Origin: Ochromonas danica
Lineage: Eukaryota > Sar > Chrysophyceae > Chromulinales > Chromulinaceae
Direction of reading: 5' to 3'
Assembly: GCA_015146655.1 (NCBI GenBank)
Contig: VKHL01000177.1
Span: 1 to 54,457, forward strand
Length of the DNA: 54,457 nucleotides
The position numbers and the translations under genes are program-made. Shown one piece after another: positions 19,310 to 30,099 of the stretch; positions within the stretch are counted from its first letter, which is position 1; every line of letters begins with the position of its first letter. The notes under the pieces are model-generated. The model ran no database searches. It was not told the origin of the DNA and saw nothing but the letters and a program-made list of their open reading frames with translations.

Positions 19310-22300
19310 ATGATGGGTAACGTTATCTTACTGCTCCTGTCAATTGCGATATGTTTGAAGTCTTCTTCGGCGGTGGATTGGCGGAAGTTGATTGCTGGAA
19401 AAGTCTTACAAGCGGTGAGTCTTACAAGCTCAATAGTGGTACCCTCTGCTAATCTCATGTTCCACTGTCCTGCAGCATCGATATGATGATGAGTTGCAAG
19501 GTGAATTGGACTGGTCGATGGAAGGAGAGATGCACCGTCCTCATATAGTGTGCTACAGCGAGGATTTCCCGGGAGGTAGAACACGTCCATTTTTCTCGAC
19601 TGACTGGGTGACTGACTAACTGACTGACTGTCTTCGGTGGCTTGTTTACTGCTGTTTTAGATCAAGTTGATCCCTCAAAAGTGGTTTTTGTCGACAAATT
19701 TTCTCGGGAGATTTGTTACTTGGAGCTACACTACAACACATCCTTGCCTTCCGAAGGTGTCCTTTCCTCCGCCCCCCTGCCCGCTGCATTCAAGATCGAT
19801 CCTTCCGTTGTATCTTATTTGAACGAAGAAGATGACTGGAGGACCAAAGTTTCTCCCACCACAACAAGTGATATAGTCGCGAATAATGCAGACAGTGCGC
19901 CGTTCTCCCTTTCCGTGCAATTCCATCCCTATTCGTCAGCACAAGCTTTGTTGGACAAGATTCACGATCGCCTGCGCTCTATCTTATCCCAGGTACCCGA
20001 GAAAGATATTGAAACAGGCTTGAAAGAAGTGAAGAGAGGGTTTCATTTTGTCGCGCGCCATCTCCGCGCAAACTATCCCTCTCTTGTCCACGGAGCTTAT
20101 GAGCTCTTCCACAAAGCGGAATGCAATCTTGCCAATATCTTGGCCAGTCTCCATGTAATGCCACAAGGATTCGAAGTTGCACAAGCACATTTGCTATCTC
20201 GATCTTGCCTCACCAGTTTGACAATGCTCTATGCGGCCAGCGGTGATGTCTTGTCTGTTTCTATCGAACCAGCTGCTCAGCTGATGAATTTTGAAGGTCG
20301 GGGCCATATTATGACTGGAGAAGGAGGGGTTGAGCCCTATCGTGATTCCGGACTCACGGGTAAGGGACAAATCTGTGGCATAGCGGACTCGGGATTGGAT
20401 GATACTTCGTGCTTCTTCATTGACAATTCTGATGCCTATCCCACCCTCGCTACAGATCGAAAAGGTGTACTGGAGCCATTTCGTCGCAAAGTCATTCAGT
20501 ATATCCCCTTCGCCGACGCCATGGACGAAGAAGGTGGGCATGGAACCCATGTTAGTGGCTCTGTGGCTGGCAGTTCATTGTCAGATTTCTCCGATATGGA
20601 CGGAGTAGCTCCGGAGGCCAAAATCACTTTCTTTGATCTGGGAGTGACTGACAAAGCCTTCTTGAAAGTCCCTCCTTTGGCTGGCCTATTCCTAGAGGCG
20701 TATCGCTCTGGCGCACGTATTCACACTAACAGTTGGGGAAACCTCGGGGGACTCTATGGTTTTATGTCTCGTGATGTGGATAAATTTACATTCGATCATC
20801 CAGATATCCTCATTCTGTTTGCTGGGGGTAATTCAGGAGCTTTTGGAAGAAGAACGATTATCTCTCCAGGCAATGCAAAAAACGCCCTCACTGTTGGCGC
20901 TGGACAGATCCGTTCTGTCTTCCATGATAACCCTCTCGACGAAGAAGACTATTCAGTTGCTTTGTTCAGCTCAATTGGACCCACATGGGACGGTAGGTTG
21001 AAGCCAGATGTCATCGCACCAGGAGACTTCATCATGTCTGCCTATGCTGCTTCACCTGAAAATCAAACGGCAGCTTTTGATTCTTCCTGGAAGGGGCACG
21101 AGCATTGTGCGGTGCATCAGATGAGTGGTACCTCTATGGCCACGCCCCTGACTGCTGGTGCGGCTTTGTTGGTGAGGCAGTACTTCATGGATAGACATCA
21201 TTGGGCGACGATTTGCCAACTCAACTACTCTACTTGTACGAATGGTCCTTTTACTCCGTCTGGTTACCTACTCAAGACTGTCTTTCTCCATGCGGGTAGC
21301 CCTGTTCATCGATACTCTGATCCAGATTACGATATTGATGGGTCTGTGCTTCGCTCATTTCCTCTCAGCTCTCCACCCGATCCCTTCCAAGGATATGGGC
21401 AGGTGGTTCTAAGGAACGTCTTGCCTCTCAACAGACCTGGTGGTCTACATGAGTCACTCAGTCTCTATCTTTGGGATAGCCAGCAACTCACTCGTAATGA
21501 TGCGATAGAGGTTCTAGTTCGTATCGATTCTAAATTTTGCTCTGCTGGCAGTGAGAATGAAGATAATCTAGTTTGCAGCTCTCCATTGAAAGTGACGCTA
21601 GCCTGGTATGATCCTCCCCACGTCTTGGGATTTTCCAGTAAATTGTTACTGCAAGATCTGGATCTCATCGTTGAAAGCCCGTCGGAGATGTTTTACTTGG
21701 GCAACAAGAGAGATGCTGTCTTTTCAAAAAGTGATTTTGAAGCCAAACCACAAGTGGTCTATCCTGATGACCACAACCCCAACGAACAAATCTACATCCC
21801 TAGACCTACCTGTCGACGTAATGAAGAATGTGTCTATCGTGTTGTTATTCAATCTTATCAATTGCCTGTCAACCAATACCAGAAGTTTGCTCTTGTTATC
21901 ACAGTGAACGGTAAGGAGGTGTTTTGTTTTTGTGTTATCACTTATGCTGATCTGTTTGTTGTAAATAGGGACTGCTACGGAGCCAACGAGAACTACCAGT
22001 CGCATTTCTTTTGGCAACCATCCTATTGCACCCACTTCATCCCCGATTTCGGCACCGATTTCAGCTCCTGCTCCTCGTTTCATCAAAGGACACTCAAAGA
22101 GCATTCATCTGAACGCAGATTTGCCTGGTGGGCAATCCACTAATTCTTCGATCTTTGTGGATCACTGCGCACTCTTGGAAACCGTGGAGGTGAAGTTGAA
22201 CTTTATTGGCGATGCAGCATCGGACAGCTGGCCCTACAACCTTGAGCTCACATTGGTGGACCCTATGCAGCACGGCTTAGCTGTGGGTGGCATTGACGTC

Positions 22301-23407
22301 TCTGTCGGCAAAGCCTCTGTCGTTACAGAATGGCCTGGCGATTGGATGCACCATCGCAATGGTTCTTATCACACCGAGATCGATGTCAAAGAGGCAGGAT
22401 TGGTTGGAGTGGGAATATGGACGATCTATTTGATGAATTCATGGTCATCAGCGGGTAATGCAAAATATGATATCACAGTCATCTTGCATTATGATACCAA
22501 AGCTTGGAAAAATGAAACTGTTTGTGATTTATGGCCTGTACCATCACCAAGACCAACATTTTCCTCACTTGAGGTCACGGATTATATTGATACTGATTCT
22601 TTGCAAAAGTTAACCTCCAAGAAACTCCCCTTTTCTCAAGTGATGCTCGGTGTAAATGCGAGCCCCTCAGGAATTCTTCATGATCGTATAGTCATAGGTG
22701 TCTTCGAGCAGAAAGGATGGTTGGATTCAATTATGCTGGATCTTAATGCCTTCGAAGGAAATACTTCTGTCAGAGGGAGCAACGCTTGGTTGCTAGATGT
22801 GATCGTCACCGCTCCCAATGGCTTAGTTGCGCAAGTAGGCGGTCTGGATTGGTTAAGCACCGATGATCGATTCTATGTGCGCAGATGGCCGGATCCTTGG
22901 ATTGGACGCTATTCTTCGCAAAATTGGGTTAGCAAGAGAGATGTTCATGCCGCAGGATTAATGAGTATTCCTTTACTGCTTCCTCTCCCTCCTATCTCTT
23001 CCTCAACTGCTTTTAAAGATCGAAAGGCATCCAAACAACCTACGACCTGGAAAGTGGAGTTGGCAGTGGGATTTCCTTTTGGATCGCGTCAAGCAATATC
23101 TTATTCAGGATCGACCACATTGTTTTTCCGTCCTTTGCTTGTGACTCCTCCCATTTCCGCTGATGCGGAGTATGACGCAAGTAAAATGTTCGCAGAATGG
23201 AAAGGAGAGCTTTTCTCTCATTCTTTTGCCTTGCTCCTCACCGTTGTGGTGATTTTGTTGGTGTACTTTACGTTGCGTAAGGTCCAGAAGCTGATGGAAG
23301 GAGAAGAGCGAGTCGTGGAGATGAGCTCTTGGGCTTTAGCAGAAGATCGGGAAGATCCTGACGAAGAAAGAGCTGCTTTAGGCCAATACGGCAGTCTTTC
23401 GCGGTAG
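19310..23407 (+). CDS. Membrane-anchored subtilisin-like (S8) serine protease
   Basis: Exons 19310-19414, 19476-19575, 19661-21910 and 21969-23407 (3894 bases, 1297 residues). All joins keep frame; intron 2 has a stop in frame and GACT-rich repeats. The signal peptide is NVILLLLSIAICLKSSSA; a pro-region runs to about residue 280. The triad is visible: ADSGLD (D311), GGHGTHVSG (H362), the oxyanion AGGNSG (N459), and SGTSMATP (S560). After the catalytic domain come two beta-rich regions resembling the P-domain of proprotein convertases (for example DSWPYNLELTLVD), then a single transmembrane helix near residues 1235-1255 (FALLLTVVVILLVYF) and a short acidic cytoplasmic tail. This suggests a type I membrane protease of the secretory route or cell surface. 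Substrates are unknown. The first of two adjacent Met codons is taken as start. Confidence 0.9.
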
Positions 23408-23624
23408 AAAATCTTGCTACCTGTAGCTAAGAAGTCTGTTGCTTTGATTGTTGAGGATATCTAGTGGTTGACTGCGATCAATACCACAATATCATGACAA
23501 TTCATCAGCCTAAATGTTATATCTAAAGAAACTAAAACCGAACAAACAAACGAGCTCTTCTTTTGATAGTCTCTTACTGGGTGACTAGTACTATCTTAGC
23601 CCAAGCAAACAAACTATCTATCTG

Positions 23625-24839
23625 TTATCCTCTATTCTCGTCCCTTACTGGGTAACGCATGAGAAGGTTCAGTCCAAAGCGCGGCGTGATATTACCTTTC
23701 AGAATCTGAGCCACGCCAGCGATAATGGGGAACTTGAAATCAACCACTTCGGCACGTACCTTGCTCTTGATCATTTTCTCCAAAGCCAAGGCAGTGAAAA
23801 CGCCCTCGGAAACACCATCCAAGCTATTAAGAATATCTTCCAACTTCTCGCCCTTTGCCAGTCGATAACCCACTCTGCGATTGCGAGACAAGGGACCCAA
23901 GCAAGTGCCAAAAGTATCACCCACACCTGCTAGTCCATTGAACGTCTCTTGGTCAGCTCCAAAGAGCTTACCCATATTAGCCATTTCCATACACCCTCGA
24001 GTGACCAAAGAAGACATAGCGTTCATACCAAGATCCAGTCCTTCACACATTCCTGCCGCCAGGGCAATCACATTCTTGATTGCGCCACCCAGCTCCACCC
24101 CTTTTACATCACGACTAGTATGGCATCGAAATTCGATGGAAGAGAGAATATTAGCCAAATCTTTAGCTAAGGAAGTGTCAGCCGAGGCGATGACAACAGC
24201 CGTGGCCTCGCTATTCATAATCTCTTGAGCAAAGGATGGTCCACTGAGATACGCAGCGCGCTGTTCAGGTCCTAACGTCTCCATTATGATATCATTCATC
24301 AAGCAGAAGGTTCCCTGTTCGACTCCTTTCGAAACAGAGAGTAAAGGTGTCTTGTTTGGAATCAGATGTTTGACTGAGGAGAGGAACTGTCGCGATTGCT
24401 GGGTGGGTACTGCATGAATGATGTAATCTACATCTTTCAAAGCAGCCACGGCATCAGATGTCGCCCATAATCGCTGTGGTAGCTCGTTGGTTGGCAGATA
24501 CTTGGGATGAAATCTGTGCTCATTGATGTGGTCTGCAACGCTTTGGTTCCGAACTAGCAAGTGAGTGGTGATGTTCTTGTAGCTGAGGACCTTCGAAAGA
24601 GCCAAGCTAAATGCCCCACCTCCCATGATAGCAAACTTCAGATCCTGATATAATTCAGTGGTTGGATCGACCTTCAACTGAGCAGCAAGAGGAAGAAGAT
24701 AGCCATAATATTGATGACCAACTTTGCTGGAGGATGCTGAAATCCAAGGAGCTGGAGAATGCTTTAAAAATGCATCAACATCATCTATTCCTAACTGCAA
24801 GAAGAACGCTGTCAAGAAGAGGAAGCACAGCAAGTTCAT
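23625..24839 (-). CDS. gpsA: NAD-dependent glycerol-3-phosphate dehydrogenase (GpsA type) with plastid-like presequence
   Basis: Single exon, 404 residues from the chosen ATG at 24839; the frame is open further upstream but only this Met places a signal peptide (MNLLCFLFLTAFFLQLGIDDVDA) at the N-terminus. The predicted cut is between A23 and F24, an ASAFAP-like site. The enzyme core begins near residue 68: FAIMGGGAFSLALSKVL (nucleotide-binding loop), then HAVPTQQSRQFL, SVSKGVEQGT, YLSGPSFAQEI, the catalytic-Lys segment ELGGAIKNVIALAAG, and RNRRVGYRLAKG. It reduces dihydroxyacetone phosphate to glycerol-3-phosphate for glycerolipid synthesis. The binding loop reads GGGAFSLA where bacterial enzymes have GAGSWGTA; the change is conservative in spacing. 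Plastid location is inferred from the presequence. Confidence 0.9.
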   Translation of the reverse strand: MNLLCFLFLTAFFLQLGIDDVDAFLKHSPAPWISASSSKVGHQYYGYLLPLAAQLKVDPTTELYQDLKFAIMGGGAFSLALSKVLSYKNITTHLLVRNQSVADHINEHRFHPKYLPTNELPQRLWATSDAVAALKDVDYIIHAVPTQQSRQFLSSVKHLIPNKTPLLSVSKGVEQGTFCLMNDIIMETLGPEQRAAYLSGPSFAQEIMNSEATAVVIASADTSLAKDLANILSSIEFRCHTSRDVKGVELGGAIKNVIALAAGMCEGLDLGMNAMSSLVTRGCMEMANMGKLFGADQETFNGLAGVGDTFGTCLGPLSRNRRVGYRLAKGEKLEDILNSLDGVSEGVFTALALEKMIKSKVRAEVVDFKFPIIAGVAQILKGNITPRFGLNLLMRYPVRDENRG

Positions 24840-25240
24840 CCTTTGAACTGCTCCAAAGCTTGATGGACAAAAGGCTGAATCGTGCCCATCATCCATCAAC
24901 ACCAACCCTCTCACCCAATATAGACTTTTCTCTACGCTAAAGGAGAGATTTAAATGTGATTTTCTTGGTTTACCAGCCTTCTCAGTCCACCGGACACCGC
25001 AGCGGACCACGTCTGTGTCGCGTTTCTCTGCCAGTCTCGTCTGTCTCGCTCTGCTGTGTCTGCCCCCCCCAACCTTGTGATCCATTCCTCTGTTATCCTC
25101 ACTTAGACCAGCGAAGAGAAAACCTTCTCGAGGCGAAATCAAGTGTTGGTATCTGGAAAAACTATGTATTAGTTGTGTAGTGTGAGTGGAAAGAAAGCAG
25201 AGTTTCTTTTTTATTTCTGTGCAAAGCAATTGTCTTGAGA
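24840..25240. promoter_or_regulatory. Divergent intergenic region of the gpsA-like and RING-H2 genes
   Basis: 401 bases between two start codons. It is pyrimidine-rich near 24960-25090, including a run of C at about 25060-25069 on the plus strand. No specific element was recognised. The gpsA-side frame stays open here, but its translation has no family signature. Confidence 0.35.
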
Positions 25241-26215
25241 ATGGGTTCCGGAGTTAGTCTTGGCCGAAATAAAATTAACCCATCCGAAGGAAACAACGCC
25301 AGACCTGGTTGTAAGACAATCGTAGAAGCGAGTGCGATTACGGTGGCGAGCAATCTGCAGGGTGCTGCCGAAGTCCAGGACAGTCCGCGATCTCTGATCA
25401 GTGATATCCATGAAGTCTTGAGCAACACAAGTCCTCAGCAGCTTCCTTATAGTGTGCCGAGAAGGTTCAGTCATAACAGTACAGGGTCTCAGTTACGTTC
25501 GATTGAGTCGTCGCCCGCCCGCGAATCACAGGCTCAGTCCACCCCAAGCAGACTTTCTGTAGCCAGCCGTGGCGTACTTTCAAGCCCCTCAGATCCTGAT
25601 CAACAAGGTGTAGCTGATCTCTTTGCACAGACAGCCATGTCTCTGGGCATGGACAATGATGACCTGCTCTTCAATATGATGTACTTTGATGATGGTTCGG
25701 GAGGTACCTTCGGACACATGATGAACACTGTGCAACAAGAGACGCTAGCGCTTCATTCTGAGAGTAATACCCCCTATAAGTTGAACCCTGCCAGCGAAGA
25801 AGCTGTTACAGGTTTGATCAAGGAAACCTATGTTCCCTCTCTTTCCTCCAAAATGGAAGGATCGCAGAAGTCCAGTAAGCGTTGCAAAGAGGGCGAAGAA
25901 GATTGTTGCGATCAAAAAGAATGTGCTGTATGTCGCGATTATTTTGAGAAAGGTTGTGCTATCTTGCGAGTGCCAGCCTGTAAACACTTCTTTCACGAGG
26001 ACTGCCTCTTAAAGTGGAGCTCCTTGGTAAGTGCTTCTGTCCGACTTCCGCAAAATTTCACTCACTGTTGGAAACTTTGTATTTTGAAACAGCAAGCATG
26101 GTGTCCCATCTGTCGCAGCCCATTAGGTGTTGTACATGAGATTCATCCACAGAGCCAAGCTGATATTAGAGCATTAACGACTGTACCTGAAGCAGCGGAG
26201 GTCATTGCTGAGTGA
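25241..26215 (+). CDS. RING-H2 protein with N-myristoylation signal
   Basis: Exons 25241-26026 and 26093-26215 (909 bases, 302 residues). The protein starts MGSGVSLG, fitting the N-myristoylation rule (Gly2, Ser6). Residues 10-220 are Ser/Pro-rich and without a known domain. The C-terminal RING-H2 reads CAVC, then PACKHFFHEDC (C-x-H-x2-H-x2-C), then CPIC. Splicing out 26027-26092 gives ten residues between Cys6 and Cys7, the usual spacing; retention would add 22 codons. Such proteins act as E3 ubiquitin ligases; membrane attachment through myristate is inference. The start is the ATG at 25241; the upstream in-frame codon is TTG. Confidence 0.88.
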   Translation: MGSGVSLGRNKINPSEGNNARPGCKTIVEASAITVASNLQGAAEVQDSPRSLISDIHEVLSNTSPQQLPYSVPRRFSHNSTGSQLRSIESSPARESQAQSTPSRLSVASRGVLSSPSDPDQQGVADLFAQTAMSLGMDNDDLLFNMMYFDDGSGGTFGHMMNTVQQETLALHSESNTPYKLNPASEEAVTGLIKETYVPSLSSKMEGSQKSSKRCKEGEEDCCDQKECAVCRDYFEKGCAILRVPACKHFFHEDCLLKWSSLVSASVRLPQNFTHCWKLCILKQQAWCPICRSPLGVVHEIHPQSQADIRALTTVPEAAEVIAE

Positions 26216-26577
26216 ATCAGGAGTATCGGCGACTGTTGTATATTCTTTTTGTGATGTATTATTATATGTTGTTTCCCCGAGTTTCTACTACCCATACTCT
26301 CTGTGCTGTACTGTCATCATCCTGTCATGCACTGTTCAATCCGATTCAAGAACAGTTGTGCTTAATTCTCGTGCTGCACATGCTTGAGCCACCTATGTGT
26401 TTGTGTTTTCCCTCTGTCGTGTAGAGAGATGTTTTGCTTTTATTCCTAATACACCATGCCTATTAACTACTTGCAGCATCTTCAATGAACTTCCACACTC
26501 CCCCGAAGTCCAAATCTCGCATAATGAGACTTAAAAGTCACCTTCTGCCCCAGGTTCATCTCAGCACAGCATCGGAA
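26216..26577. other. Intergenic or 5' leader of the PPP phosphatase
   Basis: Non-coding 3' flank of the RING gene, then the leader of the phosphatase. An in-frame ATG at 26485 would add 31 residues before the hydrophobic presequence. No RNA gene or repeat was seen. Confidence 0.4.
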
Positions 26578-28036
26578 ATGGTCTGGCCATCAAACCTTCT
26601 CCTTCGTCTCTGTTTACTCGTCATGAGCTTACTCACCACTACTGCTTTGGCCTGGAAGAGGTCATTCAATGGTCTTCGATCGAGTGGGATACATCGAATG
26701 CGCGAGTCTTGCTCCACGACGAGACTCTTTGCCACTTCTGTACAGACTCGTGATCAAGTGGAATACCTCGTCAAACTGTTAAATGACCCCACGCTGACAG
26801 AGAACTATGCGAAAGATCAACATGCCCCCACTCCGGATGCCTTCTTATTGCCTCGCTTCCTCTTGAACTACCTGAAACCCATGAACCTCGTGCCCAAAGA
26901 GTTTGTCATGGGATTGCTGGACCTTTCTATCGCTCATCACAGTAAGATGCCGAATATAATCAAGGTCAATCATAGTTCTCAGGAAGATAGCGCCTTCACT
27001 GTGTGTGGAGATACACATGGACAATACCACGACTTCTGCCGCATTTTCCATCCCTCCCTTGCAGGTCAGACCAGACCAGACCGCTCCCACTTATTGATGC
27101 TGTCGGTTAACTGTCGTGTTTGTTGCATGCAATAGGCTTTCCCTCTGATGACAATCGCTTCCTATTTAACGGAGACATGACAGACAGAGGTGCCATGGGT
27201 CTTGAGATTTTGCTCTTCCTGCTGTCTGCCCAGCAATGCCAGCCACAGACGATCCATCTTTTGAGAGGCAACCATGAGACATTCGAGATGAACAAAGGAT
27301 TTGGATTCTTGCAAGAGGTCTTGATCAAGTATGACAAAGAGGTGGGGTGTACAGTATGATAGCTTGCTAATTGATTCACACTTACCGATGACGATATGAC
27401 CTATCCACAGGTCTTTGCAAAGTTCCAAGAGTTGTTCATGAATTTACCTTTAGGTGCTGTTTTGAACGATAAAGTCTTCGTTGCCCACGGAGGGTTGGGC
27501 AAGCGGACCGTTACGATGACTATTGATGATATCAACCAGAAAGTTGAGCGAAAAGCATTTGATACATACGATTATGACTCAGCATTCACTGAGCTGTTGT
27601 GGTCAGGTTAGTGGTAGTTGGCTTTATTAAGGGCGCAGAGTGAGTTCACTAATTGTGTTGTTCTCGCCTAGACCCTCGGGAGCGTATTGTTGGCCTCAAG
27701 AGCTCGAGCAGAGGCGCCGGCTATCAGTTCGGTGCTGATATCACAACCTCTTTCTTAGATCACAACGGCCTTGAGTTGATGATTCGATCGCATGAGTGTG
27801 AAGACGCTGGCTATCGTGTGTTTCATGGGGGCAAGCTGCTCACTGTGTTCAGCGCTCCAAACTACTGTGGATCGGTAAAGAACAAGGGTGCAGTGGTGCG
27901 CTTTGCTAAAGCAAAAGGCAAATTATTAGACTATGAGATTCGACAGTTCACGGAGGAGAAAGTGGGACCCCACACCTTCCACTCAGCTCAGGTCCGACTA
28001 GAGAAATTGGCAAGGCAACGCTTCCCACAGCAGTAG
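26578..28036 (+). CDS. PPP-family Ser/Thr phosphatase with signal or plastid presequence
   Basis: Exons 26578-27064, 27136-27341, 27411-27606 and 27672-28036 (1254 bases, 417 residues). If translation starts at the ATG at 26485 the protein has 448. The start at 26578 gives MVWPSNLLLRLCLLVMSLLT, a signal peptide with a possible cut between A25 and W26. The PPP metal-binding motifs are complete: GDTHG (residues 144-148), NGDMTDRG, LRGNHET, AHGGL, RSHE and the SAPNYC segment; the order and spacing are closest to PP5. No TPR repeats precede the catalytic domain. The metal and catalytic residues (D, H, D, N, H, H) are present, so it should be active on phospho-Ser/Thr. A PPP enzyme with a secretory or plastid-type presequence is unusual. 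Compartment is inferred. Confidence 0.88.
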
Positions 28037-28472
28037 AAGAAGCGTTTGAGGTTTGACTTCCTTACTGTAGGAAATGAGCATCACAGCATATTACTACGTG
28101 CGATTAGAATCGACGAGTTGGAGAGGAAGATGTTCCACTTTAGTTGTGATGGTTTGACTATATCTCAGACGAATAATAAAAAGCTTACGTTACCCAGAGA
28201 GTGTTACCTTGAATCCTCGTGTATGATAATCTTTTGTGGCGTTAGTTCTTGTGATCATCTTTTCTTTATTAATCATAGAGATAATACTAACTCTCACGCT
28301 GTAGCCAGAGGTAGCATTAACTTAATAAGGGTTGGTGGAGGGTGTGGGGGGAAGTTAACGGGGCAGGCAGCTGCTGTTTGCTGGGTGGCGCCTTGCGCTT
28401 TCGCCGCAGAGCAGTCAACAAGAAGACGAAGAGCATTCCTCTCCTCTGCTCCTTGCCAAGCCCTGAGAAAAG
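28037..28472. other. Intergenic region, no gene supported
   Basis: 436 bases between the phosphatase stop and the bL21m start. An open frame runs through it, but its translation has no known motif. Close to the next start the sequence is GC-richer. Confidence 0.45.
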
Positions 28473-29411
28473 ATGCTAGGGTCCTCTAGCGTGATAAGGA
28501 ATCTGTGGCGTTCCTCTGCTGTCGTCCGTGGAGGAGTGTCTCCCATGATGTTAAGGGCGATGTCTTCGGTCGCCCCCTCTGTCGCCTCCTCTGTTGTCGT
28601 CCCGCCTGTCAATGCTGGCAGCGAAAAAGTCGAAACGGTAGCTACCTTTTTTCTCTTCTCTCCTTTCTTTTGAATCTGATGGAAGGTGTTAATCTGTATC
28701 TGTAGGCTGAATCTCACAGTGTAGTCTCTATAGTGAAGCACCCCTATGCTCTGCAACCCGGAGAGAACTCCGCCCCTCCCAGTAAGACGAATGATGTTTT
28801 CGCAGTCATCACGCTTCAAGGAAAGCAATACAAGATTACCCAGGTGGGTTCTTTTGCTGTCCAACCCATAGTTCGCGGTGACTCACTCTCTGACTTGGCT
28901 GGCATTCCTTCGTGTCTATTTGTTTGTTATTTGTCTATTTGTTTGTTGTTTGTTGTTTGTTGGCTGTCTTTAGGACGATGTGATTGTTTCGGACAAAATA
29001 GATGGAATGGATATCGGAGATATCGTCACAGCCCCCAGTGTATGTATTGCCCTTCAGTCTTTTACTTGCTGGCGACCTTTAAACTGTGTTTCTGTTGTCT
29101 GTTGCTCAGGTGCTATTGCTTGGCAGCCGTAACACCACCATCATCGGTCGACCATCGATTGCTGGAGCTAGGGTACGGTTGACCTTCCTGATTCTGATAT
29201 GATGGACTCTCTTGATTCATGTTGTTGGCGCATGTCTTTGCAGGTGACACTGGAGGTGGAGGAAGTGACGAAGGACAAGAAGGTCATCGCCTTCAAGTTC
29301 CGCAGGAGGAAGAGCTCGCGCCGCTTGCGTGGATTCCGTCGTCAGATCACAATATTGCGTGTGAAGGAGATTGATGTGGGCGGATCTTACAAGGATGACT
29401 TTGTCGTCTAG
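28473..29411 (+). CDS. MRPL21: Mitochondrial large-subunit ribosomal protein bL21m
   Basis: Five exons: 28473-28637, 28706-28843, 28974-29039, 29110-29172 and 29244-29411 (600 bases, 199 residues). All introns are in phase 0, GT-AG. Residues 1-55 are rich in Arg, Ser, Val and Ala with almost no acidic residues until the end, a mitochondrial presequence. The bL21 fold follows: FAVITLQGKQYKI, then GDIVTAPSVLLLGSRNTTIIGRPSIAGARVTLEVEE in the bL21 order, and FKFRRRKSSRRLRGFRRQITILRV, the conserved basic segment that binds 23S-type rRNA. Absence of a signal peptide argues for mitochondrion rather than plastid. Intron 2 holds TTTG-rich repeats at about 28919-28966. Confidence 0.92.
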
Positions 29412-29609
29412 ATGAGAGAAAGAAGCAGGTTCTGTGGCTAGGCAGACGAGCAGTTAACAAGGCAGCAAGTTAAGTTTGTTTGCTGATCCATAAACCTCAA
29501 CATTCTGCAACCAGCTTGGCTTCTGAAACACACACCACCCTTACATACAGCGCACACAACTATCCCTACTCACTATTGCTCTAATTGATCTCTGTAGAGA
29601 AGTACTCAC

Positions 29610-29885
29610 TCAATCAGACAGCTTGCGGCCTTTCGATGCTTTCTTATTCCCTTTCTTAGCCACAACCGCCTTGCCACTCTGAGCCTGTCGCAGGCCCTCC
29701 TCGTTGCTGGGGTCAATCAAGCTCAGCCAGAAAGCTTTGATCATACCAAAGAAGGAGGGTTTCTTGGCTCCACCGCGAATTAGGAAGGAAGACGGCAGTC
29801 CCCCACGAGGATGCACTTGCATAGAAGATGCATTGGCAGCACCTATGAGCAAGCAAGCAACCAGAAGTGCTGATAGAAGTCTCAT
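29610..29885 (-). CDS. Small signal-peptide protein (91 aa), unknown function
   Basis: Single exon, 91 residues. The frame is open farther upstream, but the ATG at 29885 starts a clear signal peptide (MRLLSALLVACLLIGAANA). The mature part is small and basic: a RGG pair, the segment PSFFGMIKAFWLSLIDPSNEEG, which could be an amphipathic helix, and a Lys-rich tail with KKGNKKASKGRK. No family is recognised. It is convergent to bL21m and divergent to ELP1. Secretion or organelle entry is inferred from the presequence only. Confidence 0.6.
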   Translation of the reverse strand: MRLLSALLVACLLIGAANASSMQVHPRGGLPSSFLIRGGAKKPSFFGMIKAFWLSLIDPSNEEGLRQAQSGKAVVAKKGNKKASKGRKLSD

Positions 29886-30099
29886 GACAAAGTTTATTAT
29901 TCGGATGGCGCTTAGGATCGAGACGCGTGACTTCGTTTTGGTTTCGCCACCTGGACAGACAGATGATGATGAGGCATCTTTAGTACTCTTTGCGCGGGGA
30001 CGGTTGGTGGTGGCAAAAGTGTCAAAAGTCGAATAATCCCATGACAAAAGTGTCAAAAGTGCTCCTGGCTGCTTCTGCCAGCCATGAGATGAATGGAAA
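29886..30099. promoter_or_regulatory. Divergent promoter with a 16-bp direct repeat
   Basis: The 214 bases between the small secreted protein and ELP1 hold two exact copies of CAAAAGTGTCAAAAGT, at 30014-30029 and 30045-30060; each copy is itself a doublet of CAAAAGT. The spacing of 31 bases is about three helical turns. A factor-binding role is inference. Confidence 0.5.

Noticed and set aside
24840-25229. Extension of the GpsA-like frame upstream by 130 codons
   Set aside because: The added sequence starts without a family match and would bury the signal peptide that begins at 24839.
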